Shown here one piece after another: positions 34,823-43,813 of a DNA stretch of 64,000 nucleotides. The stretch comes from Bacillus benzoevorans (GTDB taxonomy: Bacteria; Bacillota; Bacilli; Bacillales; Cytobacillaceae): positions 1 to 64,000 of the forward strand of contig NZ_JACHGK010000014.1 in NCBI RefSeq assembly GCF_014207535.1. The letters run 5' to 3'. Position 1 is the first letter of the stretch; each line of letters starts with the position of its first letter. Below the pieces are notes generated by a model that saw only the letters and a program-made list of their open reading frames with translations, had not been told where the DNA came from and searched no databases. The position numbers were made by a program, and so were the translations under genes.

Positions 34823-35596
34823 CTATCGTAATTCTACAGCAATTTTTTCGATAAATTGTTGAATCGCGTCATCTGAGCCGCCTTCAATCACAATCTGCTT
34901 CCGCTCAACTTGTTTAGGAGCTTTTGTTTCTAGAACCTCAATGGAATGAGCCGGAATAGTTAGGTCTGCATCACCTGAACTCCAAACAGTGGAAGGTTTT
35001 TTGCCTGCGGATAAAATTTGTTTCATACTTGGAATACGCGGCTCATTGATGTCTGCAGTAACGGAAAGCACAGCTGGAAGCGGTACTTCCAGGGTTTCAA
35101 CTTCATCTTCTAAAGTACGTTCAACGATAGCTTTACCGTCAACAACAGAGATTTTGCTTACGCTGTTAATAGTTGGGACGGAAAGAAGCTGTCCTAATTG
35201 TGCTCCTACTTGTTGCGCATATAAATCAGAAGACCCATCGCCGCAAAGAATAAGATCATAACTGCCAATTTTTTCAATGCCTGCTTTTAAGGCTTGAGCA
35301 GTTTGATGCGTGTCCATATTGTCTAAGCTGTCGTCCGCAATAAGGTATAAACTTTCAGGACCACGGGATAACACATTTTTCTTTAATTTAGAGTCATCGA
35401 TTTTAGCTGCGCCGGCACTTAATGCCAGTAAGTTTCCGCCATTTGCTTCCACAAGCTGTGCACCTGCTTCAATGCTGTTTATATCATAGTTACTTATTGT
35501 AAGCTTTGCCTTGTCTACAGAAATGTCACCGTTAGAGTTAACCATAATGTCTTGTTCATCTGGAACGACTTTAAAACAAGCGATAATATTCATCAT
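34823..35596 (-). CDS. fixA: FixA, ETF beta-type subunit
   Basis: 257 residues, aligning throughout with E. coli FixA (256). Marks are ACFKVVPDEQDI, VLSRGPESLYLI, LILCGDGSSDLYAQQVGAQLGQ and IPSMKQILSAGKKPSTVWS. With FixB it forms the ETF that serves a CaiA-type dehydrogenase. It differs in sequence from the EtfB at 27883, so the island has two distinct ETF lineages and not a recent duplication. The 160 bases upstream to the dehydrogenase stop hold a short hairpin only. Confidence 0.95.
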   Translation of the reverse strand: MMNIIACFKVVPDEQDIMVNSNGDISVDKAKLTISNYDINSIEAGAQLVEANGGNLLALSAGAAKIDDSKLKKNVLSRGPESLYLIADDSLDNMDTHQTAQALKAGIEKIGSYDLILCGDGSSDLYAQQVGAQLGQLLSVPTINSVSKISVVDGKAIVERTLEDEVETLEVPLPAVLSVTADINEPRIPSMKQILSAGKKPSTVWSSGDADLTIPAHSIEVLETKAPKQVERKQIVIEGGSDDAIQQFIEKIAVELR

Positions 35597-35758
35597 TTCA
35601 CCTCAAGTTAGTAGTAAACTAGTCTAATAAAAAAATGGTGGAATCCAGGCATTAAATAGATGTAATCTATTTAATGCCTGGAAGGGCTTTCATAAAGAAT
35701 GTTTATGAAATAGCAACTTTTCAAAGTATTGGATGATGATCAAACTAAAAGTATCTTG

Positions 35759-36913
35759 TTATTTTGCATATTTTTTAATAATTTGACGACCAGAAATATG
35801 AACCATAATTTGGTCAGTACCACCAGCATATTGGTTCCCACGGCAATCCTGCCATAATCTGCTTGTTCTTGAATCTGTCGTATAACCAAGACCGCCAAAG
35901 ATTTGCATAGCATCTGAAGCCACTTCAGTAGATGTTTTACAAACATAGCGTTTCACAAGTGCACTGTCTAAACGTACAGGAATGTTATTATCCATTTTCC
36001 AAGCTGTACTATATAATAGATGTCTCATCGTTTGTAATTTAATTTCCATATCCGTGAGCATTTGTTGAATTTGCTGGAAATCTCCAATTGGTTTTCCAAA
36101 AGCAATTCTTTCCCCTGCATACTTCGCAGCATCTTCCATCGCAGCCTGCGCCATACCTAAGCTGTGAGCTGCAACAAATAAACGCTCGATTTCAAAATTT
36201 TTCATTAAGTTAGTGAAGCCTTTTCCTGTTTCACCAACTTGAGCGCTTTCGTCTACTTCAACATTGTCAAAGTACATTTCACAGAAAGGAACGCTCGTTT
36301 GACCAATTTTTGATAATGAAGCTGTTTTCAATCCTGGTGTATCTTTAGATAAAAGGAACATCGTCATACTTCTATTTGATGGGGATGGATCTTCCTCTTT
36401 TGCAATAACTAGAACGTAAGGGTTAATTTCACCATTTGTTACCCATGTTTTTTGACCGTTAATCACAACTTTTCCGTTGCCTAAGCGCTTAATCGTTGAA
36501 GTCATAGAGCCGTTATCAGAACCTGCTCCTGGCTCAGATATTGCAATAGAAATAGGGCATCGGCCAGTTTCCTGATAGATATCCATTACTAATTTAACTT
36601 GTTCTTTGTTACCAAACTCAACAATATCCCATAATGTAAGGGTGTTAAGGAAGAATGGAAGAGATCCGCCAGCAGCCCGGCATGTTTCTTCTACAAGAGT
36701 TACTAATGTTTGAACATCGCATTCGGTTCCGCCTAAATCTTCAGGAAGACCCATAAATCCAAATCCTGCATCTAAATAGGATTTATATACTTCATCTGAG
36801 AAACCGTGATCAGCGTATGCTTTTCTTAATACATCATCTGGAAGATACCTTGCGACCCATTCTCTTGCACTTTCAATCAATAGTTCTTGTTCTTCAGTTC
36901 TGCTAAAATCCAT
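35759..36913 (-). CDS. Acyl-CoA dehydrogenase (CaiA-like, copy 1)
   Basis: 384 residues. FAD and substrate motifs: IAISEPGAGSDNGSMTS, KTWVTNGEINPYVLVIAKEE and the C-terminal MQIFGGLGYTTDSRTSRLWQDCRGNQYAGGTDQIM. E. coli CaiA has the same length and likewise sits by CaiB, CaiC, CaiD and Fix proteins. It heads the fixABCX-ligase unit. A perfect sigma-54 promoter lies 50 bases upstream (36964-36979). It probably reduces an enoyl-CoA with electrons from FixABCX, or oxidises the saturated form when oxygen is available. Confidence 0.93.
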   Translation of the reverse strand: MDFSRTEEQELLIESAREWVARYLPDDVLRKAYADHGFSDEVYKSYLDAGFGFMGLPEDLGGTECDVQTLVTLVEETCRAAGGSLPFFLNTLTLWDIVEFGNKEQVKLVMDIYQETGRCPISIAISEPGAGSDNGSMTSTIKRLGNGKVVINGQKTWVTNGEINPYVLVIAKEEDPSPSNRSMTMFLLSKDTPGLKTASLSKIGQTSVPFCEMYFDNVEVDESAQVGETGKGFTNLMKNFEIERLFVAAHSLGMAQAAMEDAAKYAGERIAFGKPIGDFQQIQQMLTDMEIKLQTMRHLLYSTAWKMDNNIPVRLDSALVKRYVCKTSTEVASDAMQIFGGLGYTTDSRTSRLWQDCRGNQYAGGTDQIMVHISGRQIIKKYAK

Positions 36914-36963
36914 TTATGTTCCCTCCTAGAATAAGCTCTTTTTGTTTCTACACTTACTATATT

Positions 36964-36979
36964 TGCAAGTACCGTGCCA
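36964..36979 (-). promoter_or_regulatory. Sigma-54 promoter of the dehydrogenase-fixABCX operon
   Basis: On the minus strand TGGCACGGTACTTGCA matches the -24/-12 consensus perfectly and is 50 bases from the start codon at 36913. Confidence 0.92.
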
Positions 36980-37110
36980 ACTTTTTTATATCAACCTTAG
37001 ACACCGTAGAATCCCTTTTACATCGCCATTTAGAACGGTTTTCAGCCGAAAAATGATAGATTTTTGCCTCGATCCAAAAATACTTGTATGCCAACTTTAG
37101 AAGTCCCACA

Positions 37111-37178
37111 GATACAAATATGCATCACCTTTTGACCTAATTGAACGAAAAGAAGCGTTTTCGATTCAATTAAGTATC
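37111..37178 (-). promoter_or_regulatory. Upstream activating sites for fixABCX operon
   Basis: GATACAAATATGCATC (37111-37126) and GATTCAATTAAGTATC (37163-37178) follow the GATAC-N6-GTATC plan and lie 130-200 bases upstream of the sigma-54 promoter. No gene is present between 36914 and 37297. Confidence 0.72.
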
Positions 37179-37297
37179 TCCTAAGAGTAATAAAATCGTT
37201 ATAGAGAATCAAAATAGAATCACTTTTCTAATAATCACTTAAAACTAACTCATTTCTTGTTACCTTATCTATTACCCTAAACGTATACTAGAAGATG

Positions 37298-38587
37298 TTA
37301 CTTGATTCCAATAGCACCCATGAGAACAGCAACATATGTTGCTATTGTAGGAATGAGTAATCCTATCACAAATACATATTTATACGTGTCTTTCATCGTT
37401 GAATTTGTTACCGCCAACATCGTTAATAATGCACCACAGTTAGGAAGAATGGCCGCAGTAGAGGCCACAGAAGCAATTCTATGGAAAACTTCTGGACTAA
37501 TTCCTGTTGTTTGGGATAGTTGATAAAACGTATCACCAAAAGTAGAAAGGGCAATTCCCATACCTCCTGCAGCAGAACCTGTGATCATAGACATAACTTG
37601 TACAGAAATTGCTTCGGTAAACAATGGATTATCAGAAAGATTAAATAACATAGTAGTGATATCCGCAAATGCCGGGACTGCAGCAATAACAGCACCAAAA
37701 CCAACAGCGGCACTAGTATTTAAAATAGCCATTACTGAACCCGCGCCACCCCCATTAATAGAGGGAATGAATTGCTTCCAATCCTTTAAATTTAAAAGCA
37801 TGCTGCCAACGATCCCGATTAAAAGAGCATAGATAGCTTCTAGTTTCACTACATTAAGGAAAATAATTACAAGCAACAGTGGGATAAAAGATAAGATCCA
37901 GTTTGGAACTGCTTTTTCTTCACCTTGTTCAGCCGGCTTGCCGTTTGATTCCGGTTCTACATATCCCTCTCCTTTAGCAGTCAGTCTCTTCTGACTAAAG
38001 GCTAAGTAAAGATATCCACCGACAGCCATAATTAATGCCGTCACAATCCCGATAATAGGCGCAGCTGTAGGGGTTGTATGAAAGTATGGCATTGGGATTA
38101 GGTTGTGTATCTGTGGTGATCCAGGTATAGAAGCCATTGCATAAGTACCAAGTCCAAGCATGATGGTAGGAACAATTAATTTCCTTGAGATATTCGCTTC
38201 ACGGAATAATTCAATAGCGATTGGATAAATAGCAAACACGATGACAAAAACACTGACTCCGCCATAAGCTAAGATGGATGTAGCGAGCAAAACGCCAAGA
38301 AGGGCTCTCTTCGTACCAATTAATTGGGATACCTTTACAGCAATTGATTTAGCAGCACCGGTCGCTTCCATCAATTTACCGAATATGGCTCCTAATAAGA
38401 ACAGCGGAAACCATTTCTGAACGAAGCCAACAAGACCAGTCATATAAGTATTTGTATATGCATCAAAAAAGTCTAATCCGCTCAACAACGCTACCACACC
38501 TGCTGCCAGCGGCGCTACCCAAATAATGGACCAGCCAATATAAGATAAAGCTACAAGCACTGCTAAACCTATAAGAATACTAACCAT
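37298..38587 (-). CDS. GntP-family permease
   Basis: 429 residues with about twelve membrane helices. GntP-family features: LLGAIFGKLMEATGAA, the conserved YGGVSVFVIVFAIYPIA region, the SIPGSPQIHNLIP segment and the late GMGIALSTFGD motif. Relatives move gluconate, hydroxybutyrate or other short organic acids with protons. It replaces the CaiT-type betaine transporter expected in a carnitine operon. That argues for an acid substrate such as a hydroxy or unsaturated short-chain acid. A sigma-54-like promoter sits 114 bases upstream. It lies between the two catabolic operons on the same strand. Confidence 0.85.
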   Translation of the reverse strand: MVSILIGLAVLVALSYIGWSIIWVAPLAAGVVALLSGLDFFDAYTNTYMTGLVGFVQKWFPLFLLGAIFGKLMEATGAAKSIAVKVSQLIGTKRALLGVLLATSILAYGGVSVFVIVFAIYPIAIELFREANISRKLIVPTIMLGLGTYAMASIPGSPQIHNLIPMPYFHTTPTAAPIIGIVTALIMAVGGYLYLAFSQKRLTAKGEGYVEPESNGKPAEQGEEKAVPNWILSFIPLLLVIIFLNVVKLEAIYALLIGIVGSMLLNLKDWKQFIPSINGGGAGSVMAILNTSAAVGFGAVIAAVPAFADITTMLFNLSDNPLFTEAISVQVMSMITGSAAGGMGIALSTFGDTFYQLSQTTGISPEVFHRIASVASTAAILPNCGALLTMLAVTNSTMKDTYKYVFVIGLLIPTIATYVAVLMGAIGIK

Positions 38588-38700
38588 CTATCATTCACCT
38601 GATTTCTCAATGTTTTGACAATACATATTATAATTTCCGGGGTAACTATTCATTTCAAATTGTCTTTCAATAATCATCATACAAACATTACATTTCGGGC

Positions 38701-38716
38701 TGCCCGTACCGTGCCT
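38701..38716 (-). promoter_or_regulatory. Sigma-54-like promoter of the permease gene
   Basis: On the minus strand AGGCACGGTACGGGCA keeps GG-N10-GC and shares CACGGTAC with the 36964 promoter, but its -12 region is GGGCA rather than TTGCA. No clear enhancer palindrome was found between 38717 and 38873. A CGGGCTGCCCG palindrome occurs twice nearby (38697 and 38757 regions). Confidence 0.5.
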
Positions 38717-38873
38717 CAACCCTCAGAGCCAAAACAATTAAGAATGGATAGGGAACGGGCTGCCCGTCATTTCATTTCCCCTCGTCAAAAGGGAGCACAC
38801 ATAAGCGCAGATGATGCTTTATCGCAGCGTAGGGAATCATCATCTTCCATAAGAAGATCTATGATTACTAATT

Positions 38874-39677
38874 CTATTTATCTTCAAAAACCGGCGAACG
38901 TTTTTCTAAGAATGCCGCAATTCCACCCTTAGCATCCTCACTGCCAATTGCAAGGCCGCCCAATGCTTTTTCCAAACGTAACCCTTCTTCTAAAGACATT
39001 TGCATACCCTTGTTTATGGCAATTTTGTCATACTTTATTGAAAGAGGAGCATTTTGTGCAATGGTGCGAATCAATTCTTCTGCTGCAGGGATCAATTCTT
39101 CTGGTTCCACTACCTTGTTTACCAGCCCAATTTCTTTTGCTTCATCGGCTTTGATCCTACGGCAGGTGTAAATCAATTCTTTGGCAACACCGATACCAAC
39201 TAGTCTTGGTAAACGCTGGGTTCCGCCATAAGTTGGGATCAAACCTAAAGTAGCCTCAGGTAAGCCCATTTGTGCCTTTGTGCTCGCTATACGGATGTCA
39301 CATGATAACGCTACTTCCAAACCGCCGCCTAAGCAAAAACCATTTATTGCAGCAACAACAGGGCGAGGGTAATTTTCAAGCAGTGCTAAAGTTTGATAGG
39401 TTTCTTCTACTACGTCCATGAAACGTTCGCTTACATTAGGGCTTTTACCAGGAACTTCTGCCAATAATTCAGTAATGTCAGCACCCGCAATAAAGCTGCG
39501 TCCTTCACCGGTAATAATGACGCCACGGATTGTGCGAACATCTTTATACATCGTTTCTACAATGTCGCGCAATTCGCCAAGCAACGCAGCGTTAAGCGCA
39601 TTGAGTGCTTGAGGGCGATTCATCGTAATATAGGCAATGGAATCTTTCACTTCATATTTAATATTTTGGTAATCCAT
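38874..39677 (-). CDS. Enoyl-CoA hydratase/crotonase family (CaiD-like)
   Basis: 267 residues. Oxyanion hole residues are in FIAGADITEL and NGFCLGGGLEVALSCD. Both catalytic glutamates of true hydratases appear to be kept: Glu in GGGLEVA and Glu in LPEATLGLIPTYGG. So hydration/dehydration of an enoyl-CoA is likely, matching CaiD (carnitinyl-CoA dehydratase) in the model pathway. It follows the CoA-transferase gene after 133 bases and probably shares its sigma-54 promoter. Confidence 0.92.
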   Translation of the reverse strand: MDYQNIKYEVKDSIAYITMNRPQALNALNAALLGELRDIVETMYKDVRTIRGVIITGEGRSFIAGADITELLAEVPGKSPNVSERFMDVVEETYQTLALLENYPRPVVAAINGFCLGGGLEVALSCDIRIASTKAQMGLPEATLGLIPTYGGTQRLPRLVGIGVAKELIYTCRRIKADEAKEIGLVNKVVEPEELIPAAEELIRTIAQNAPLSIKYDKIAINKGMQMSLEEGLRLEKALGGLAIGSEDAKGGIAAFLEKRSPVFEDK

Positions 39678-39810
39678 TTCTTTCCTCCTACCTTCCTAGT
39701 AACCAGATTTTTATAGTCCCCTTGGCGTTCTAACTTGTGAAATAAATCACAAGGTAGAACGCATTTCATCAGGGATCCCACGATAAACAAGAGATTGTTT
39801 ATATTTGTTA

Positions 39811-41043
39811 TTAAACTAGTGTTGGAACCTTGTCCGCCGCGATTGCTCCAGACTTGTACATTTCTTCGATTTGTTCATCAGTGTAGCCAAGGGATTTAAG
39901 AATTTCTTCGTTATGCTCTCCCAAATGCGGTGCTCTATTACATGGCGGTGCTACATTGGCAGAGAACTGTACTGGTGAGCAAGGGAAAGCTATTTCTTTA
40001 CCGCTTTCAAATTTGAATTTAGTAAGGTTGCCATTTGCCCAGCCCTGCGGGTCTTTATGCACATCAGCAAAGTGTCTAACCTCTTCACAAGGTACATCAT
40101 TAGCAGTAAACTGCTCAATCCAATATGCTCTGTCTTGGGATGCAAAAGCCTCATCCAGTATGGCAACCATCTCAGGTCTGTGCTTCTTAACCTGTTCTAA
40201 AGTATTATAACGAGAATCATCAATAAGGTGATCAAGACCTAATACTTTACAAACTGTTTGATAGAAACGTGCATATTCGATAACTGTAAGCATGAACCAC
40301 TCGCCATCCTTACAACAATAAGAACTCATAAGCGGGTGATTCGGCTCTGTACGGGATTTCGGGAAAGCATCTCCATACTGAGTAGACAAAACCATCATTG
40401 CATAAGCCCAAGTAGCAGTACCAAGCAAGGAAACTGAAACTCTGTCACCTTCACCTGTTTGACGCTGTTTAAATAGAGCACCTAAAATACCGGCAGCAAG
40501 GCCAAGGCTTAATGTATGGTCACCTGCACCAGATGGGGAATTATTTGGAGCATAACCAGGTTGGGTAACATCCAAGAGAGCACCCGTTCTTGACCAGAAA
40601 GCTGTAATATCGAAGCCAGGTTTATTAGCTTCAGGTCCTTCAGCCCCCAAACCATTAACATGAGCCCAAACTAACTTTGGAAACTTTGCATGTAATGATT
40701 CATAATCGAGTCCGAGCTTTTTCAGTGATTGTAATCGAGTGTTACTAATGAATACATCAGCTGTTTCAAGAAGCTTATGAAGCGCCTCCTTACCTTCAGG
40801 AGCTTTCAAATTAAGTGAAATGCCTTTTTTATTTGCATTCTCAAATTGGTAAATCGGACTCTCTTCTCTAGTGTTAGGCATACCCATACTTACGCTATAG
40901 CCACGAATCGGATCTGGCCCGGGACCTTCAATTTTAATAACATCTGCACCCCAGTCAGCAAGTATACGCGCTGCAGCAGGAGCTGCGGCATAGTTTGCTA
41001 GTTCAACAACTTTGACTCCTTTTAACACAGTACCGAATTCCAT
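39811..41043 (-). CDS. Class III CoA-transferase (CaiB-like)
   Basis: 410 residues. N-terminal motif KGVKVVELANYAAAPAAARILADWGADVIKIE is diagnostic. The catalytic Asp that forms an acyl anhydride is in KPGFDITAFWSRTG (about residue 165), aligned with Asp169 of CaiB. GVPT-type C-terminal segments (EIAFPCSPVQFS, APHLGEHNEEIL) follow. It moves CoA between product and substrate acids, saving ATP after the CaiC-like ligase primes the cycle. It is the first gene of its operon; a sigma-54 promoter lies 142 bases upstream. Confidence 0.92.
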   Translation of the reverse strand: MEFGTVLKGVKVVELANYAAAPAAARILADWGADVIKIEGPGPDPIRGYSVSMGMPNTREESPIYQFENANKKGISLNLKAPEGKEALHKLLETADVFISNTRLQSLKKLGLDYESLHAKFPKLVWAHVNGLGAEGPEANKPGFDITAFWSRTGALLDVTQPGYAPNNSPSGAGDHTLSLGLAAGILGALFKQRQTGEGDRVSVSLLGTATWAYAMMVLSTQYGDAFPKSRTEPNHPLMSSYCCKDGEWFMLTVIEYARFYQTVCKVLGLDHLIDDSRYNTLEQVKKHRPEMVAILDEAFASQDRAYWIEQFTANDVPCEEVRHFADVHKDPQGWANGNLTKFKFESGKEIAFPCSPVQFSANVAPPCNRAPHLGEHNEEILKSLGYTDEQIEEMYKSGAIAADKVPTLV

Positions 41044-41184
41044 TTTTTGTACCTCCTAGTTTTTCTTATGATATTTACCCCAAGTATTGGAATAAAGTCA
41101 ATAACCTTCAGAAAGGGAATGGCCTTTCTAAAATTCCTCCTTAGAAGGAGTATGATTATCACCATCTCCCTTACTATCCATTTA

Positions 41185-41200
41185 TGCATTTTTCATACCA
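41185..41200 (-). promoter_or_regulatory. Sigma-54 promoter of the CoA-transferase operon
   Basis: On the minus strand TGGTATGAAAAATGCA has GG and GC ten bases apart; it differs from consensus at C-to-T and C-to-T in the -24 box. It lies 142 bases upstream of the start codon at 41043. Confidence 0.7.
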
Positions 41201-41394
41201 ACTCGGTGCTTTTCATGTATTTTTTTTTGAACAATTAAGGACAAAAAGAATAATGAATGGCTGTTATTCTATATATAAAGGAAACTTTTTATCGATGTGA
41301 AAAAACTTCAATGGCAAATAGATTGAGGCATCAGCAATGAAAAGGACCTGCCTTCAAAACAAATGACCGATCCAATTATTCATCTATTTTCATA

Positions 41395-41505
41395 GATACA
41401 AATATGTATCACTTTTTAATTAAAAGAACCTATCATGATTCAAATAAGTATCACCAAAAATGATTAAACCCAGGATAATCATTTTTATTGATACAAAACC
41501 AAATC
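41395..41505. promoter_or_regulatory. Upstream activating sites in the divergent region
   Basis: GATACAAATATGTATC (41395-41410, near-perfect palindrome), GATTCAAATAAGTATC (41437-41452) and GATACAAAACCAAATC (41490-41505). They lie 195-305 bases from the sigma-54 promoter at 41185 and also upstream of the activator gene. An extended -10 TGG-TATAAT at 41559-41564 may be the activator's own promoter. The remaining gap to 41874 shows no gene. Confidence 0.75.
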
Positions 41506-41874
41506 AGTTACCTTCATTAGTTTAAGTTCCTTCAGACGGAAGTTTGGGGAACTTTTGGTATAATAATGAACCTACTGTTACTAAAGTCACTATCTGGACA
41601 TGTAAAGTTAAATACCTTGTCATAAAAATGACATCTTTACTATCATGGATGAATCTCAATGTAAATTATAATAAACCTTGAATATTTTAATACATCAATA
41701 AGACCTCATAGATTAAACGAATAGATTTTCCAACTTGCATGTTGAAATAAAACATTTAATGAAACCGCTTCGAAATTCGGCTCTGATGAATACTCAATAG
41801 AATGAAAACGCATACGCAGATAAAATCAAGAAACTGCAAATGATTATTTTAATATCTTTTATGGGGGTTTTGAT

Positions 41875-43572
41875 ATGATATTAGAATCTGGTTACTCAGT
41901 ACTAAATGGTTCCTTATTCAATAACTATAATGATGGAATTATTATTGTTAATGCTGAAGGATTCATAAAAGATATTAATCAGAAAGCATGTGAAATGCTT
42001 AGTATTTACAGAAGAGAAGTAATAAATGAATCTTTTAATAGAACTTTTCAAGATTTACTGCAACTAGACAATCTTACAGATAACACCATTTACGTAAATG
42101 ACTATTGTTTATCCGTTAAAGTGATTCCAACTCCATTTGGAACTAATATATTGTTAGAAAACAGGTCTTATATAGAAGAAATATCTAGTAATATTTTCGA
42201 TAATAATATGAACAATATAGTTAAATTACTTAATTCATCTGACGATGGACTCTCAATAGTCGATAGGGATGGAATAATCATCCATGCGAATAAAACCCTG
42301 CTGCATAATCTAGAAATAGCTTCCAAAGAAGTCATCGGCAGGGTTTCAACGTCTCTTGTCAGTAATGGAATTATTAACGAGGTTACTTTTCGACACGTAT
42401 TAAGAAATAAGAAAAAGGTCGATCTCAAACAAGTAGTCACTCGAAGAAAGAATCGATTATTGACAACGGCGGTACCTATCCTTAGTCCTAAAGGAGAAAT
42501 AGAGTATATTGTTTCAACAAGCAGGGATTTAAATCGAATGCAACAGATTTCCCGCACAGCAAACAAAACAACTCTTATCGCTCCTAAGCGCAGCACGAAT
42601 GAAGTCGATGACTTTATCAAGATGTTAAGAAATGAAGGCAATGTTATTGAATCAAAATCAATGGTAGACGCTTTTATAAAAATTAAAAAAGTGAAGGATA
42701 CTGAAGCACCTGTACTATTAATAGGAGAAACAGGAGCAGGAAAAGAAGTGTTCGCTAACACCCTTCATGAAAAGGGACTCCGCAAAAATAGGGCCTATAT
42801 CAAGGTGAACTGTGGTGCAATCCCTTCAGAATTATTAGAATCTGAATTGTTTGGTTATGAAGACGGTGCCTTCACTGGAGCCAAAAAAGGAGGTAAAAAG
42901 GGATTATTTGAGCTGGCAAACGGCGGAACAATCTTTCTCGATGAAATTACCACATTATCCTTACCGCTCCAATCAAAACTTCTGCGTGTTTTGCAAGAAC
43001 ATGAAATCATGCGAATTGGGGGAGCTAAGACAATAAAGATTGATACCCGGATCATTGCTGCAGCTAATGATCTCGATAAAAAACTAAAAAATGGGGAATT
43101 CCGGGAGGATTTATATTACAGGTTGAATGTGGTTCAAATTAAAATCCCGCCTCTGCGTGATAGACCTGAAGATATAGCCCAGTTAGTAACTCAATATACA
43201 ACTAGGCTAAATTTAAAATACAACAAAAATGTATCTTTTTCTTCCAGTGCGATGGCTCTGCTTAATCTTTATACATGGCCCGGGAATGTAAGAGAATTGA
43301 TAAATGTGATTGAAAAATGTGTGATCTTATCTAATAAAAATATTGTGGACACGAGCGATCTCCCTGAAGAGATTAATTCTGATGTAGTAGATAATGGAGA
43401 AGAGTTGGAAGGTTTAAAAGAGGTATTATATAAAACAGAAAAGGCATTAATAGAAAAATCTATGCTCTATTATGGAAGCACACGAAAAGCGGCCAAAGCA
43501 TTAGGCGTGAGTCAGCCAACAATCGTACGAAAACTGCAGCAGTATGCCGATTCCAGCGAAATCACTAAATAG
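41875..43572 (+). CDS. PAS-domain sigma-54-dependent transcriptional activator
   Basis: 565 residues. Two PAS domains (about 12-95 and 118-220) precede an AAA+ domain with Walker A GETGAGKE (about 283-290), the sigma-54 contact loop GAFTGA (about 331-336), Walker B GGTIFLDEI and the R-finger segment FREDLYYRLNV. The C-terminus has a Fis-type helix-turn-helix (STRKAAKALGVSQPTIVRKL, about 532-551). PAS domains usually bind a small ligand or cofactor, so a pathway acid or acyl-CoA could be the signal. It is divergent to the CoA-transferase operon, and repeated palindromes precede the sigma-54 promoters, so it is the natural candidate to switch the whole island on. GGGGG serves as ribosome binding site. 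Confidence 0.95.
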   Translation: MILESGYSVLNGSLFNNYNDGIIIVNAEGFIKDINQKACEMLSIYRREVINESFNRTFQDLLQLDNLTDNTIYVNDYCLSVKVIPTPFGTNILLENRSYIEEISSNIFDNNMNNIVKLLNSSDDGLSIVDRDGIIIHANKTLLHNLEIASKEVIGRVSTSLVSNGIINEVTFRHVLRNKKKVDLKQVVTRRKNRLLTTAVPILSPKGEIEYIVSTSRDLNRMQQISRTANKTTLIAPKRSTNEVDDFIKMLRNEGNVIESKSMVDAFIKIKKVKDTEAPVLLIGETGAGKEVFANTLHEKGLRKNRAYIKVNCGAIPSELLESELFGYEDGAFTGAKKGGKKGLFELANGGTIFLDEITTLSLPLQSKLLRVLQEHEIMRIGGAKTIKIDTRIIAAANDLDKKLKNGEFREDLYYRLNVVQIKIPPLRDRPEDIAQLVTQYTTRLNLKYNKNVSFSSSAMALLNLYTWPGNVRELINVIEKCVILSNKNIVDTSDLPEEINSDVVDNGEELEGLKEVLYKTEKALIEKSMLYYGSTRKAAKALGVSQPTIVRKLQQYADSSEITK

Positions 43573-43704
43573 GATCCCTCTATCTAACAGATAAATTCTA
43601 TTTAGTGTTTAGAGAACTTGTTAAACCCCATGACTTCATGCCATTGATTGTTGTTCTTGAATCGTTGAAGCCACCCGCTTGAATTTGATAACTTAATTAT
43701 AAAA

Positions 43705-43753
43705 CAAAAAAGGAGGGATTCCCCAAGGTAAATGGGGGATCCTTCCTTTTTTT
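43705..43753. terminator. Bidirectional terminator
   Basis: AAAAAAGGAGGGATTCCCC and GGGGGATCCTTCCTTTTTTT form a long stem, with one bulge, between the convergent activator and MFS genes. T-runs occur on both strands. Confidence 0.88.
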
Positions 43754-43813
43754 GCTTAAAGGGACTTTTTCAGTGCCTCTATTGATGAGAGCTGTTTTTC
43801 GTATCCTATCTAT

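Noticed and set aside
37079..37096. A second sigma-54 promoter near TTGGCATACAAGTA
   Set aside because: The GG is not followed by GC at ten bases, so the -12 element is missing.
26864..41043. Calling the island a carnitine operon outright
   Set aside because: CaiT and CaiE are absent, a GntP permease replaces the betaine transporter and a second ETF/dehydrogenase pair is present, so the substrate is not established.
42168..42761. 197-codon minus-strand frame inside the sigma-54 activator
   Set aside because: Antisense shadow without a ribosome binding site.
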